A stretch of DNA of 5,224 nucleotides from an uncultured Campylobacter sp. (GTDB lineage: Bacteria; Campylobacterota; Campylobacteria; Campylobacterales; Campylobacteraceae), in NCBI GenBank assembly GCA_938036585.1, contig CALHQN010000089.1:1-5224 (forward strand), read 5' to 3'. Position numbers and translations under genes: made by a program. The notes under the pieces were generated by a model, which did not search any database, was not told where the DNA came from, and saw nothing but the letters and a program-made list of their open reading frames with translations. Positions 1-5,106 of this stretch are shown in pieces (positions within the stretch are counted from its first letter, which is position 1; each line of letters opens with the position of its first letter).

Positions 1-468
1 AGCGATTTTGCGGATTTGCGTAGTAAAAGCCAAATTTACGAGAAACGACGGAGGGAAAGGAGCCGAGGATTAAAATTTTAGAATTTTGATCGAAAATCGG
101 CTTAAAAGGGTGAGTTTGGCTCATTTTACACCCGCTTTGTATCCACCAAAAACGCCCGCCGGAGCGCTATAAAATTTATCTTTCATTTTCGCTTTATCTC
201 CCGCAAATACTCGAATTTTGCCCGCAAAGCAGTTTGGAGCTGAAGTTGTGCGGTAGCAAAGATTTGGCGCACTCGCTGTATAGCGGCGGGCGGTAAAAAT
301 TCTAATGAGCCTGCCGCGGCGCGCGATATTTGGGTCTAAATTTCAACTTTTCAAAATCCTAAATCAGAGCTTTTGCGACTAAATTTAGCGCTTCGCAGCG
401 GCAAAATTTTAACCTTTGCGGCAGTTAAAATTCTATCTACCGCCGCAACTGCCCCGAACCGCCACGCG
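1..468. other. Non-coding stretch beyond the 3' end of moeA
   Basis: I see no supportable gene here. The longest open stretches are about 50 to 60 codons on either strand (roughly 183-335 minus and 110-300 plus). They lack credible start codons and ribosome sites and match no family I know. The base composition is like the neighbouring core genes, so this is not the AT-rich DNA seen at the right end. What stands out is inverted-repeat structure at 405-446, listed separately. It could be a long intergenic region, the remains of a decayed gene, or the edge of a gene lying outside the window. Confidence 0.6.
405..446 (-). terminator. Possible terminator or alternative hairpins downstream of moeA
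   Basis: Two overlapping inverted repeats lie 23 bases past the moeA stop. GCGGCAGT at 418-425 pairs with ACCGCCGC at 439-446, giving 8 pairs including one G-U and a 13-base loop. AATTTTAA at 405-412 pairs perfectly with TTAAAATT at 425-432 around a 12-base loop. The two share base 425 and interleave, so only one can form fully at a time. On the minus strand the GC-rich stem is followed by A/T-rich sequence but not by a clean U run, so calling it a rho-independent terminator is uncertain. Confidence 0.35.
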
Positions 469-1677
469 CTAAATTTTAGGTACCGAGATTACGCGCACGA
501 GCTCGCCTTTTTTGAGCTCCTTGACCTCTAGCGGTGCGACGAGCAGGACGCTATCGTCGTCTAAATTATTCAAAATCGCGCTGGAGCCCTGCTTTTTGCT
601 TTGTAGGCTAACAAAAAGCCGCCCCTCCCTGTTTTGTAAGACGGCGGGCATAAACTCCAGCCACGGAGTCTTTTTTACGTAGTCGTGATCCAAGATCGCA
701 CTAAATTCCGTGTTTTCGCGCACGCCGAAGGATCTTTGCAAAAATACGCGCAGAAACAAAATGCACGTAATAAGCGCCGAGAGCGGGAAGCCCGGGAACG
801 CGAAGATATATTTTTCGCCGGTTTTGGCTACGCGCACGTGGCGGCCCGGTTTGATCGCCGCGCCTTTCACGATTAGCTCAAATTTTGATTGCAGCGTGCT
901 TTGCACGAAGTCGTAGTCTCCGACGCTCACTCCGCCGCTGGTTAGAAGTATGTCTGCGCTCTGTAAAGCCGATAGGATCGCGCCCTCTAGTTCTTTTTCG
1001 TCGTCGCGCGCGATCGGCATTATCATCGCTTCGCAGCCCAGCTGCGTTACTAAATTTGCAAGCGCGATGTGGTTGGAACTGTAAATTTGAGCGTCGTTTT
1101 CGAGCCTCTCGCCGAGATCCTTGATCTCGCTGCCGGTGGCTAGAATCGCTACTTTTGGGCGGACGAATACGCTTATGTGAAATAGACCAAGCTCCGCTAG
1201 CAGCGCGATCTGCGAAAAGCCGAGCTTCGTGCCGCTACGAAGCAAAAGCTCGCCCTCGCGGTAGCTCTCGCCCGCTGCGCGCACGGCAAAGCCCGCCGCG
1301 ACAGGCTTTGTGACGACGATCTCGCCTGCTTGTACCTGCACGTTTTCGATAGGCAGAAGCGTGTCGCTGCCCTCGCACATTAGCCCGCCGGTGAAGGTTT
1401 TGACGCACTCGCCCGCCTTTGCCGCGGCGCTAGGCATCTTGCCCGCAGGCGTAGTGCCGACGATCTTAAATTTTGCCCCTTCGCCTAGATCCGCGCCCTT
1501 TAGCGCGTAGCCGTCCATCGCGGCGGTCGGGCGGCGTGGAGTGCTGAAAGGCGCCGCGACGTCGCTTGCTAAAATACGTCCCAGCGCCTGCGTGATCGCG
1601 ACTTTTTCGATACGCGAAGACTTTTGCACCGTGTTTGCGAAGCGCTCCATCGCGCTTTCAAATTTTTCAAATTCCAT
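469..1677 (-). CDS. moeA: Molybdopterin molybdenumtransferase MoeA
   Basis: This 402-residue protein has the usual length for MoeA. The family inserts molybdate into adenylylated molybdopterin, the last common step of molybdenum cofactor synthesis in the cytoplasm, using MPT-AMP made by a MogA/MoaB-type protein. Visible landmarks in order are AAMDGYA (residues 52-58, with the conserved Asp at 55), TFTGG (94-98), EGSDTLLPIEN (102-112), ILATGSEI (178-185), the MPT-binding stretch TSGGVSVGDYDF (246-257, conserved Asp at 256), IKPGRH (275-280), and FPGFPLSA (294-301). The last motif is normally PGNP; here Phe replaces Asn at 297. A C-terminal beta-barrel domain IV follows from about 330. The start is supported by AAAGGG at 1683-1688, five bases upstream. 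The gene overlaps the 3' end of the transporter gene by 11 bases, so the two are very likely co-transcribed and translationally coupled. Many Campylobacter genomes carry two moeA copies; which one this is cannot be told from here. Confidence 0.95.
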   Translation of the reverse strand: MEFEKFESAMERFANTVQKSSRIEKVAITQALGRILASDVAAPFSTPRRPTAAMDGYALKGADLGEGAKFKIVGTTPAGKMPSAAAKAGECVKTFTGGLMCEGSDTLLPIENVQVQAGEIVVTKPVAAGFAVRAAGESYREGELLLRSGTKLGFSQIALLAELGLFHISVFVRPKVAILATGSEIKDLGERLENDAQIYSSNHIALANLVTQLGCEAMIMPIARDDEKELEGAILSALQSADILLTSGGVSVGDYDFVQSTLQSKFELIVKGAAIKPGRHVRVAKTGEKYIFAFPGFPLSALITCILFLRVFLQRSFGVRENTEFSAILDHDYVKKTPWLEFMPAVLQNREGRLFVSLQSKKQGSSAILNNLDDDSVLLVAPLEVKELKKGELVRVISVPKI

Positions 1678-2980
1678 TTTGACCCTTTAAAGTTTTGTAT
1701 ATCTGCTCTTCGTTTATTAAATTTGAGTTGAATTTAACGACTAAATTTTTATCGGTTTCGTAAATTTCAATCACGCCGTTTTGATCTTTAAGCGCGGCAA
1801 AATCGCTGTCTGCGCTTTTTTGGAAGTATAAATTTTTAAAAATTTTAGGATCGGTAAGGCTTAAAAGCAAAATAAACCAAACGCAACCAAGCGCCGCAAC
1901 CGCGATGCCTAGGGCAAAAACGCCGATTTTACCGAAGAGTATACCGCCGCAAAGTCCGCCGATAAAACTACCGAAAAATCCAAACGAATTAAAAATCCCG
2001 AGCGCGGCGCCCTTTTGGCCCGTTTTAGCAAATTTCGACGCGAGGCTTTGCATGATGGGCTCATGCACATTAAACCCGACGAAAAATATCATCACGCCCG
2101 CAATGAATATGCCCGCGGAATGCGCGAGCGCAAAGATCAGATAGGAAAGCACGAAAAAGCAGATTCCAAGGAGCAAAAGCTGCTTCGCAAGCGCCTTTTT
2201 TTCGCCGAGCGCGCCGCTTGCGCCCATCGAGGCAAAGCCGAAAACCGCCGCGAGTGCGTAAACCTTGATGAGGTCGTTTTTGCTAAACCCCAGCTTCTGT
2301 ACGAGCAAAATAGGAATTAGTAAAAACGCCGTCGTCATGAAAGCCTTTTGGAAAAAATTCGTTAAATTCATCAGCATCAAATTTTTATCTTTTAGTAGCA
2401 GAGGAAGCGGTATTTTTTGCTTGAAAGAGCGAATCTGCGGCTCTTTTGGAATGACTAAGAATAAAAGCAGCAGACATAAAAACGTAAGCGCCGAGCTTAG
2501 ATGAAAGAGGCTCGCAAGGCCGTATTTTGCGCTAAGATAGGGGCTTAAAATCATCGCCGCGCCGAAGCTCACGCCTATCATCGCGCCCATTATCGCCATC
2601 GCCTTGCCGCGCTCCTCCTCGGTCGTAAAGTCGCTTATCAGCGCCGTTGCGACCGCACCGACCGCGCCGCAGCCCTGCAAAAATCGCCCGAAGATCATCG
2701 CGTGGATCTCCTCGCTAAACGCACAGACCGAGGAGCCTATGATGAAGACGCAAAGCCCGATCGCAAGGGTGTTTTTGCGCCCGATCTTATCGCTTAGCAC
2801 TCCAAACGGGGTTTGCAGAATCATCTGCGTAATGGCGTAAATTCCAAAGAGTAGGCCGATGAGATCTTCGTTGGCGCCGCGCAGGCTAAGGGCGTAGAGG
2901 CTGAGTACCGGCAGCAGTATAAACAGCCCGAAAAATCTGGTAGCGATTATAAAACTAAGCGGCAGGACGCTTTTTAGCAT
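1667..2980 (-). CDS. yajR: YajR-type major facilitator superfamily transporter with C-terminal YAM-like domain
   Basis: This 437-residue inner-membrane protein has about twelve hydrophobic segments up to residue 375. The MFS motif A loop GVLSDKIGRK is at 60-69 and the motif B helix GRFLQGCGAVGA at 98-109. The segments around LPVLSLYALSLRGANE, LIGLLFGIYAITQ and FFVGFNVHEP closely resemble E. coli YajR. After the last helix a soluble tail (about 378-437) includes VIEIYETDKNLVVKFNSNLI (403-422), which matches the ferredoxin-like YAM domain that defines YajR. It is probably a proton-driven drug or metabolite exporter; the substrate is unknown and YajR itself has none firmly established. I chose the ATG at 2980 over the longer frame to 3025. 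AAGG lies nine bases upstream of it, homology to the family begins there, and a good -10 (TATAAT on the minus strand at 3015-3020) falls inside the longer version. It is first in a pair with moeA and divergent from rdgB. Confidence 0.88.
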   Translation of the reverse strand: MLKSVLPLSFIIATRFFGLFILLPVLSLYALSLRGANEDLIGLLFGIYAITQMILQTPFGVLSDKIGRKNTLAIGLCVFIIGSSVCAFSEEIHAMIFGRFLQGCGAVGAVATALISDFTTEEERGKAMAIMGAMIGVSFGAAMILSPYLSAKYGLASLFHLSSALTFLCLLLLFLVIPKEPQIRSFKQKIPLPLLLKDKNLMLMNLTNFFQKAFMTTAFLLIPILLVQKLGFSKNDLIKVYALAAVFGFASMGASGALGEKKALAKQLLLLGICFFVLSYLIFALAHSAGIFIAGVMIFFVGFNVHEPIMQSLASKFAKTGQKGAALGIFNSFGFFGSFIGGLCGGILFGKIGVFALGIAVAALGCVWFILLLSLTDPKIFKNLYFQKSADSDFAALKDQNGVIEIYETDKNLVVKFNSNLINEEQIYKTLKGQNGI

Positions 2981-2989
2981 TGTTGTGAA

Positions 2990-2993
2990 CCTT
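2990..2993 (-). promoter_or_regulatory. Ribosome binding site deciding the transporter start
   Basis: On the minus strand AAGG is followed by nine bases and then the ATG at 2980-2978. No comparable purine-rich site precedes the alternative start at 3025. Together with the -10 element at 3015-3020 this favours the shorter, 437-residue protein. Confidence 0.65.
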
Positions 2994-3014
2994 AAAAGTA
3001 TAAAATTTCTGGCG

Positions 3015-3030
3015 ATTATAGCCAAAAATC
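3015..3030 (-). promoter_or_regulatory. Extended -10 promoter for the transporter-moeA pair
   Basis: Read on the minus strand, the sequence is GATTTTTGGCTATAAT, a perfect TATAAT preceded by a T-run and GG. This is the shape expected for the housekeeping sigma factor in Campylobacter, where the -35 is poorly conserved. Transcription would start near 3008, giving a leader of about 28 bases to the ATG at 2980. The promoter is back to back with the rdgB promoter. Confidence 0.65.
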
Positions 3031-3044
3031 GTAATGAATTCTTT

Positions 3045-3059
3045 GATTTTGGGTAAAAT
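3045..3059 (+). promoter_or_regulatory. Extended -10 promoter for rdgB
   Basis: The sequence GATTTTGGGTAAAAT ends in a TAAAAT -10 at 3054-3059, with the same T-run plus GG upstream as the divergent transporter promoter. Transcription would begin near 3066, leaving a leader of about 20 bases that contains AAGGAG at 3074-3079 just before the rdgB ATG. Confidence 0.6.
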
Positions 3060-3084
3060 GGCGCATTAAATTTAAGGAGAGCGG

Positions 3085-3714
3085 ATGAAAATTTTACTTG
3101 CGACGAGCAACGCGGATAAGGTAAAAGAGATAAAAGAATTCTTCGCAGAATATGAAATTTACGCGCTCGGCGAGGTGCTGGATCCTTTTGAGATCGATGA
3201 GTGCGGCACGAGCTTCAAACAAAACGCGCTTATCAAAGTTCGCGCAGTGCAAGCGGCGCTAAAGAGTAAAAATTTACAGAGCGAATTTTTTGTATTAAGC
3301 GACGATAGCGGTATCTGCGTGGACGCGCTGGGCGGGGCTCCGGGGATATTTTCGGCGCGCTTTAGCGGCTCGGGCGCGACGGATGCGAGCAATCGCGAGA
3401 AATTAGCAAGCGAGCTGAGAGCTTTAAATTTAGACTCCTCATCCGCGCATTACACGGCGGCGATCGCGCTAAAATGCGATCTGGGCGAGTTTTGTACGCA
3501 CGGCTTCATGCACGGTACGGCGATAACGCAGCAGCGGGGGCAAAACGGCTTCGGATACGATTTTATGTTTATTCCGCGCGGATTTGATCGCACGATCGGG
3601 GAGCTGCCCGCTGCGGTGAAATTTGAAATTTCGCACCGCACGAAGGGGCTGGCGCTGATGCAAATTTTATTGAAAAATTTAGAAAAACAGATGAGACTTG
3701 CTAAATTTCATTAA
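3085..3714 (+). CDS. rdgB: RdgB/HAM1 non-canonical purine NTP pyrophosphatase
   Basis: This 209-residue cytoplasmic enzyme is close to the usual length of about 200. The family hydrolyses dITP, ITP and XTP to the monophosphate plus pyrophosphate, keeping deaminated purines out of DNA and RNA. Visible landmarks are the N-terminal substrate loop LATSNADKVKE (5-15), TSFKQNALIKVRA (42-54), the catalytic SDDSG (72-76, general-base Asp expected at 74), ALGGAPGIFSARFSG (81-95), the nucleotide-binding NGFGYDFMF (154-162), and ISHRTKGL (182-189). All key motifs are intact; KFEISHR replaces the more common K-N-x-ISHR, a mild change. The start is secure: AAGGAG at 3074-3079 sits five bases before the ATG. 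It is divergent from the transporter-moeA pair and appears monocistronic, since a tRNA promoter follows within 40 bases of its stop. Confidence 0.96.
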   Translation: MKILLATSNADKVKEIKEFFAEYEIYALGEVLDPFEIDECGTSFKQNALIKVRAVQAALKSKNLQSEFFVLSDDSGICVDALGGAPGIFSARFSGSGATDASNREKLASELRALNLDSSSAHYTAAIALKCDLGEFCTHGFMHGTAITQQRGQNGFGYDFMFIPRGFDRTIGELPAAVKFEISHRTKGLALMQILLKNLEKQMRLAKFH

Positions 3715-3722
3715 ATTTAGAG

Positions 3723-3735
3723 CCGCAAAAAGCGG
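3723..3735 (+). terminator. Weak hairpin after rdgB, possible terminator
   Basis: CCGC, a five-A loop and GCGG form a short stem just after the rdgB stop, followed by AATTTAAG rather than a U run. It is only four pairs, and I can extend it only with a large bulge. It may end rdgB transcription weakly, or rdgB may read through into the tRNA run. Confidence 0.25.
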
Positions 3736-3753
3736 AATTTAAGAAAAAATATA

Positions 3754-3759
3754 TATAAT
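3754..3759 (+). promoter_or_regulatory. -10 element of the tRNA run
   Basis: A perfect TATAAT lies in an alternating AT tract (AAAAAATATATATAATA). A start near 3766 would leave about 23 bases before tRNA-Pro. No clear -35 is visible, as is usual in this group. It is the only strong promoter signal between rdgB and the first tRNA. Confidence 0.65.
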
Positions 3760-3788
3760 ACGCTTTTCATTCAATCCACGAAAATCTT

Positions 3789-3865
<77 letters not shown>

Positions 3866-3869
3866 TTGT

Positions 3870-3947
3870 GGTGAGTTTAGCTCAGTAGGTTAGAGCATCA
3901 GATTGTGGTCCTGAGGGTCGTGGGTTCGATTCCCACAACTCACCCCA
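3870..3947 (+). tRNA. tRNA-His(GTG)
   Basis: The acceptor GTGAGTT (3871-3877) pairs with AACTCAC (3937-3943). The extra G at 3870 (G-1) faces discriminator C at 3944, the hallmark of histidine tRNA, and CCA is encoded at 3945-3947. The anticodon GTG is at 3905-3907 in loop TTGTGGT. One oddity: the last pair of the anticodon stem is A at 3902 against C at 3910 (positions 31 and 39), a mismatch, whereas the E. coli histidine tRNA has A-U there. It begins only five bases after tRNA-Pro, so the two must be separated by processing. Confidence 0.96.
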
Positions 3948-3953
3948 CTTTAT

Positions 3954-4030
3954 GCGCTCGTAGCTCAATTGGATAGAGCAACAGACTTCGGATCTGTAGG
4001 TTGAAGGTTCGACTCCTTTCGAGCGTACCA
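3954..4030 (+). tRNA. tRNA-Arg(TCG)
   Basis: The acceptor GCGCTCG (3954-3960) pairs with CGAGCGT (4020-4026); the first pair is G-U. Discriminator A and encoded CCA end at 4030. The anticodon stem ACAGA/TCTGT surrounds loop CTTCGGA, with anticodon TCG at 3988-3990, reading CGA-type arginine codons. Its first 29 bases are nearly the same as those of the next gene, suggesting an old tandem duplication. Confidence 0.95.
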
Positions 4031-4045
4031 CTGATTCGATAATTT

Positions 4046-4122
4046 GCGCTCATAGCTCAGTAGGATAGAGCAACGGCCTTCTAAGCCGTAGGTCAGAGGT
4101 TCGAATCCTCTTGGGCGTACCA
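4046..4122 (+). tRNA. tRNA-Arg(TCT)
   Basis: The acceptor GCGCTCA (4046-4052) pairs with TGGGCGT (4112-4118), with G-U at the first and fifth pairs. Discriminator A and encoded CCA end at 4122. The anticodon stem ACGGC/GCCGT surrounds loop CTTCTAA, with anticodon TCT at 4080-4082, reading AGA and AGG. It is the tandem relative of the preceding tRNA-Arg(TCG). Confidence 0.95.
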
Positions 4123-4140
4123 TATTAAGCTCATATTAAG
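4122..4140 (+). repeat. Short tandem repeat ATATTAAG x2
   Basis: ATATTAAG occurs at 4122-4129 and again at 4133-4140, separated by CTC, immediately after tRNA-Arg(TCT). The spacer also forms a perfect hairpin, AGCTC (4128-4132) with GAGCT (4140-4144) around ATATTAA. Further pairing of ATATTA (4133-4138) with TAATAT (4152-4157) competes with it. Confidence 0.6.
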
Positions 4141-4145
4141 AGCTA

Positions 4146-4157
4146 TTTGGCTAATAT
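4146..4157 (+). promoter_or_regulatory. Possible second promoter before tRNA-Leu
   Basis: TTTGGCTAATAT has a TAATAT -10 at 4152-4157 and closely resembles the transporter promoter TTTGGCTATAAT. A start near 4164 would lie about eight bases before tRNA-Leu, so Leu and Asn could be transcribed independently of the four upstream tRNAs. A T-rich tract at 4162-4171 follows. The same DNA could instead be part of a weak attenuator hairpin. Confidence 0.4.
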
Positions 4158-4171
4158 GCGCTTTCTTTTTT

Positions 4172-4256
4172 GCGGATGTGGTGAAATTGGCAGACACACC
4201 AGACTTAGGATCTGGCGCCTCACGGCATGAAGGTTCAAGTCCTTTCATCCGCACCA
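4172..4256 (+). tRNA. tRNA-Leu(TAG)
   Basis: This is an 85-base class II tRNA. The acceptor GCGGATG (4172-4178) pairs with CATCCGC (4246-4252), discriminator A and encoded CCA end at 4256. The anticodon stem CCAGA/TCTGG surrounds loop CTTAGGA, with anticodon TAG at 4206-4208. The long variable arm typical of leucine follows (CGCCTCACGGC), then the T arm with GGTTCAAGTCC. It reads CUA and related CUN codons. Confidence 0.97.
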
Positions 4257-4270
4257 TCCATTCTACGCGT

Positions 4271-4345
4271 TCCGGATTAGCTCAGCGGTAGAGTAGGCGG
4301 CTGTTAACCGCTTGGTCGCTGGTTCGAATCCAGCATCCGGAGCCA
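4271..4345 (+). tRNA. tRNA-Asn(GTT)
   Basis: The acceptor TCCGGAT (4271-4277) pairs with ATCCGGA (4335-4341), discriminator G at 4342, encoded CCA at 4343-4345. The anticodon stem GGCGG/CCGCT, with an outer G-U pair, surrounds loop CTGTTAA, with anticodon GTT at 4303-4305. It is the last gene of the run. Base composition drops sharply just beyond it, the position expected if a mobile element used its 3' end as an attachment site. Confidence 0.97.
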
Positions 4346-4664
4346 TCTATGGCTAAAAACCCCTTTAGAACCCCGATTTTACTGATATTTTAACAGCTTT
4401 AAGTTTTCTTAGCTTTTGTATTTTTCCCCTTTATTTCCCCTTAGTTTATTTTTGTATTATATATTTTTCTGGATCGTTTTAAGGTGTTTTGATGTGTTTT
4501 ATTTTGTAAAAATGATAATGGGCGGCCTAGTCTTAAATAGCCCCAAGAGTTACAATATCATTTGGGTGGCATCAAATATCATAAAACGAAACATTGCTTC
4601 TTAATAAATTCAGCAGGTTGATATTTTGGTAAAACTACGTACATTATTTCATGAAGATGTGTGA
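4346..4664. other. AT-rich stretch without a supportable gene
   Basis: Apart from a possible terminator at 4395-4425, I find nothing convincing. A 62-codon plus-strand frame at 4416-4604 starts at TTG, has no ribosome site, and is rich in Phe, Leu and Ile simply because the DNA is T-rich. A minus-strand frame at 4550-4683 is open for about 45 codons and contains a stretch reading LPKYQPAEFIKKQCFRF, which looks somewhat protein-like but matches no family I know. The stretch probably contains remnants of decayed acquired DNA. Confidence 0.5.
4395..4425 (+). terminator. Likely terminator of the tRNA run
   Basis: AGCT-TT-AAG at 4395-4403 pairs with CTTAGCT at 4408-4414 (seven pairs, a two-base bulge, TTTT loop). 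It is followed by TTTTGTATTTTT. The stem is short and low in GC, but the U-rich tail and its place 50 bases after tRNA-Asn fit an intrinsic terminator. Confidence 0.4.
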
Positions 4665-5106
4665 AATGTAAATGCTCAAAGAATTACAGTATTAATACAA
4701 AATAATAAATAAAAATGGAAAATATGGCGCAGCATTTTTTGACAAAGTTATTACTCCTTGTGAGTATCAGAAAACTAAGGGCTTTTAACAAGAATGATAT
4801 AGTTGTTCCGTTTGAGCTAGATGATGTTGGTTTCTTTATGGGGGAGCTGTTAATAGTAGAAAAGAATGGAAAGAGCGGAGTGTGTGATTTACGGGGAAAA
4901 CTTTTGATTCCTTGTGAGTATGATCATATAGATTATTGCAACGATTGGTCTGATAATTTACAATTATAGAAATAGACAATAAATGCGGTTTTTTAAATTA
5001 TAAATGTGATATAGTTATATCTATCCAATAGAATTATTTAACATACGTCAAAGGCGACCTGTTTATGGCTGAAAAATACTCTAAATTTAAAATTATCAAT
5101 TCTTAG
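4665..5106 (+). pseudogene. Decayed WG-repeat protein gene
   Basis: Pieces of WG (KWG-type) repeats lie in different frames. The frame ending at 4712 gives RITVLIQNNK. The frame open at 4696-4788 gives NGKYGAAFFDKVITPCEY and then stops. The frame of 4787-4969 gives VVPFELDD, VEKNGKSGVCD and LIPCEYDHI. A third section at 4969-5106 gives IDNKCGFLNYKCDIVIS, then IQ, a TAG at 5029-5031 where the repeat expects Tyr, then NYLTYVKGDLFMAEKYSK and a stop. WG repeats are about 30 to 40 residues, form beta structure, and occur in surface or secreted bacterial proteins of mostly unknown function. About half a unit seems deleted near 4786. The only uninterrupted ATG frame (4715-4969, 84 codons) begins out of frame with its repeat and has no good ribosome site, so I treat it as part of the remnant. 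Sequencing error is an alternative, but several independent lesions make it less likely. Confidence 0.65.
4755..4921 (+). repeat. 13-base direct repeat coding PCEY in two frames
   Basis: TCCTTGTGAGTAT occurs at 4755-4767 and 4909-4921, 154 bases apart. Each copy encodes Pro-Cys-Glu-Tyr, the conserved part of a WG-repeat unit. Since 154 is not a multiple of three, the two copies lie in different reading frames, which is direct evidence of a frame change between them. Confidence 0.8.

Noticed and set aside
183..335. Minus-strand 51-codon frame with a helical, Gln- and Arg-rich end
   Set aside because: There is no ATG, only a late GTG without a ribosome site, and chance open frames of this size are common at this base composition.
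685..1124. Plus-strand open frames opposite moeA
   Set aside because: They are shadows of the moeA coding sequence on the opposite strand, with unlikely residue composition and no translation signals.
2981..3025. Longer transporter N terminus starting at 3025
   Set aside because: It would contain the -10 element, lacks a ribosome site, and adds residues not expected in the family.
4357..4373. ACCCC repeated twice after tRNA-Asn as a possible attachment or repeat array
   Set aside because: There are only two short copies, with no match to the tRNA 3' end and no regular spacing; too little to call.
4416..4604. 62-codon hydrophobic frame starting at TTG
   Set aside because: It is biased by T-rich DNA, has no ribosome site, begins inside the terminator-like U tract, and shows no family resemblance.
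4550..4683. Minus-strand 45-codon open frame with LPKYQPAEFIKKQCFRF
   Set aside because: It looked like a transposase fragment at first glance, but I cannot tie it to any family, and there are no terminal inverted repeats or a credible start.
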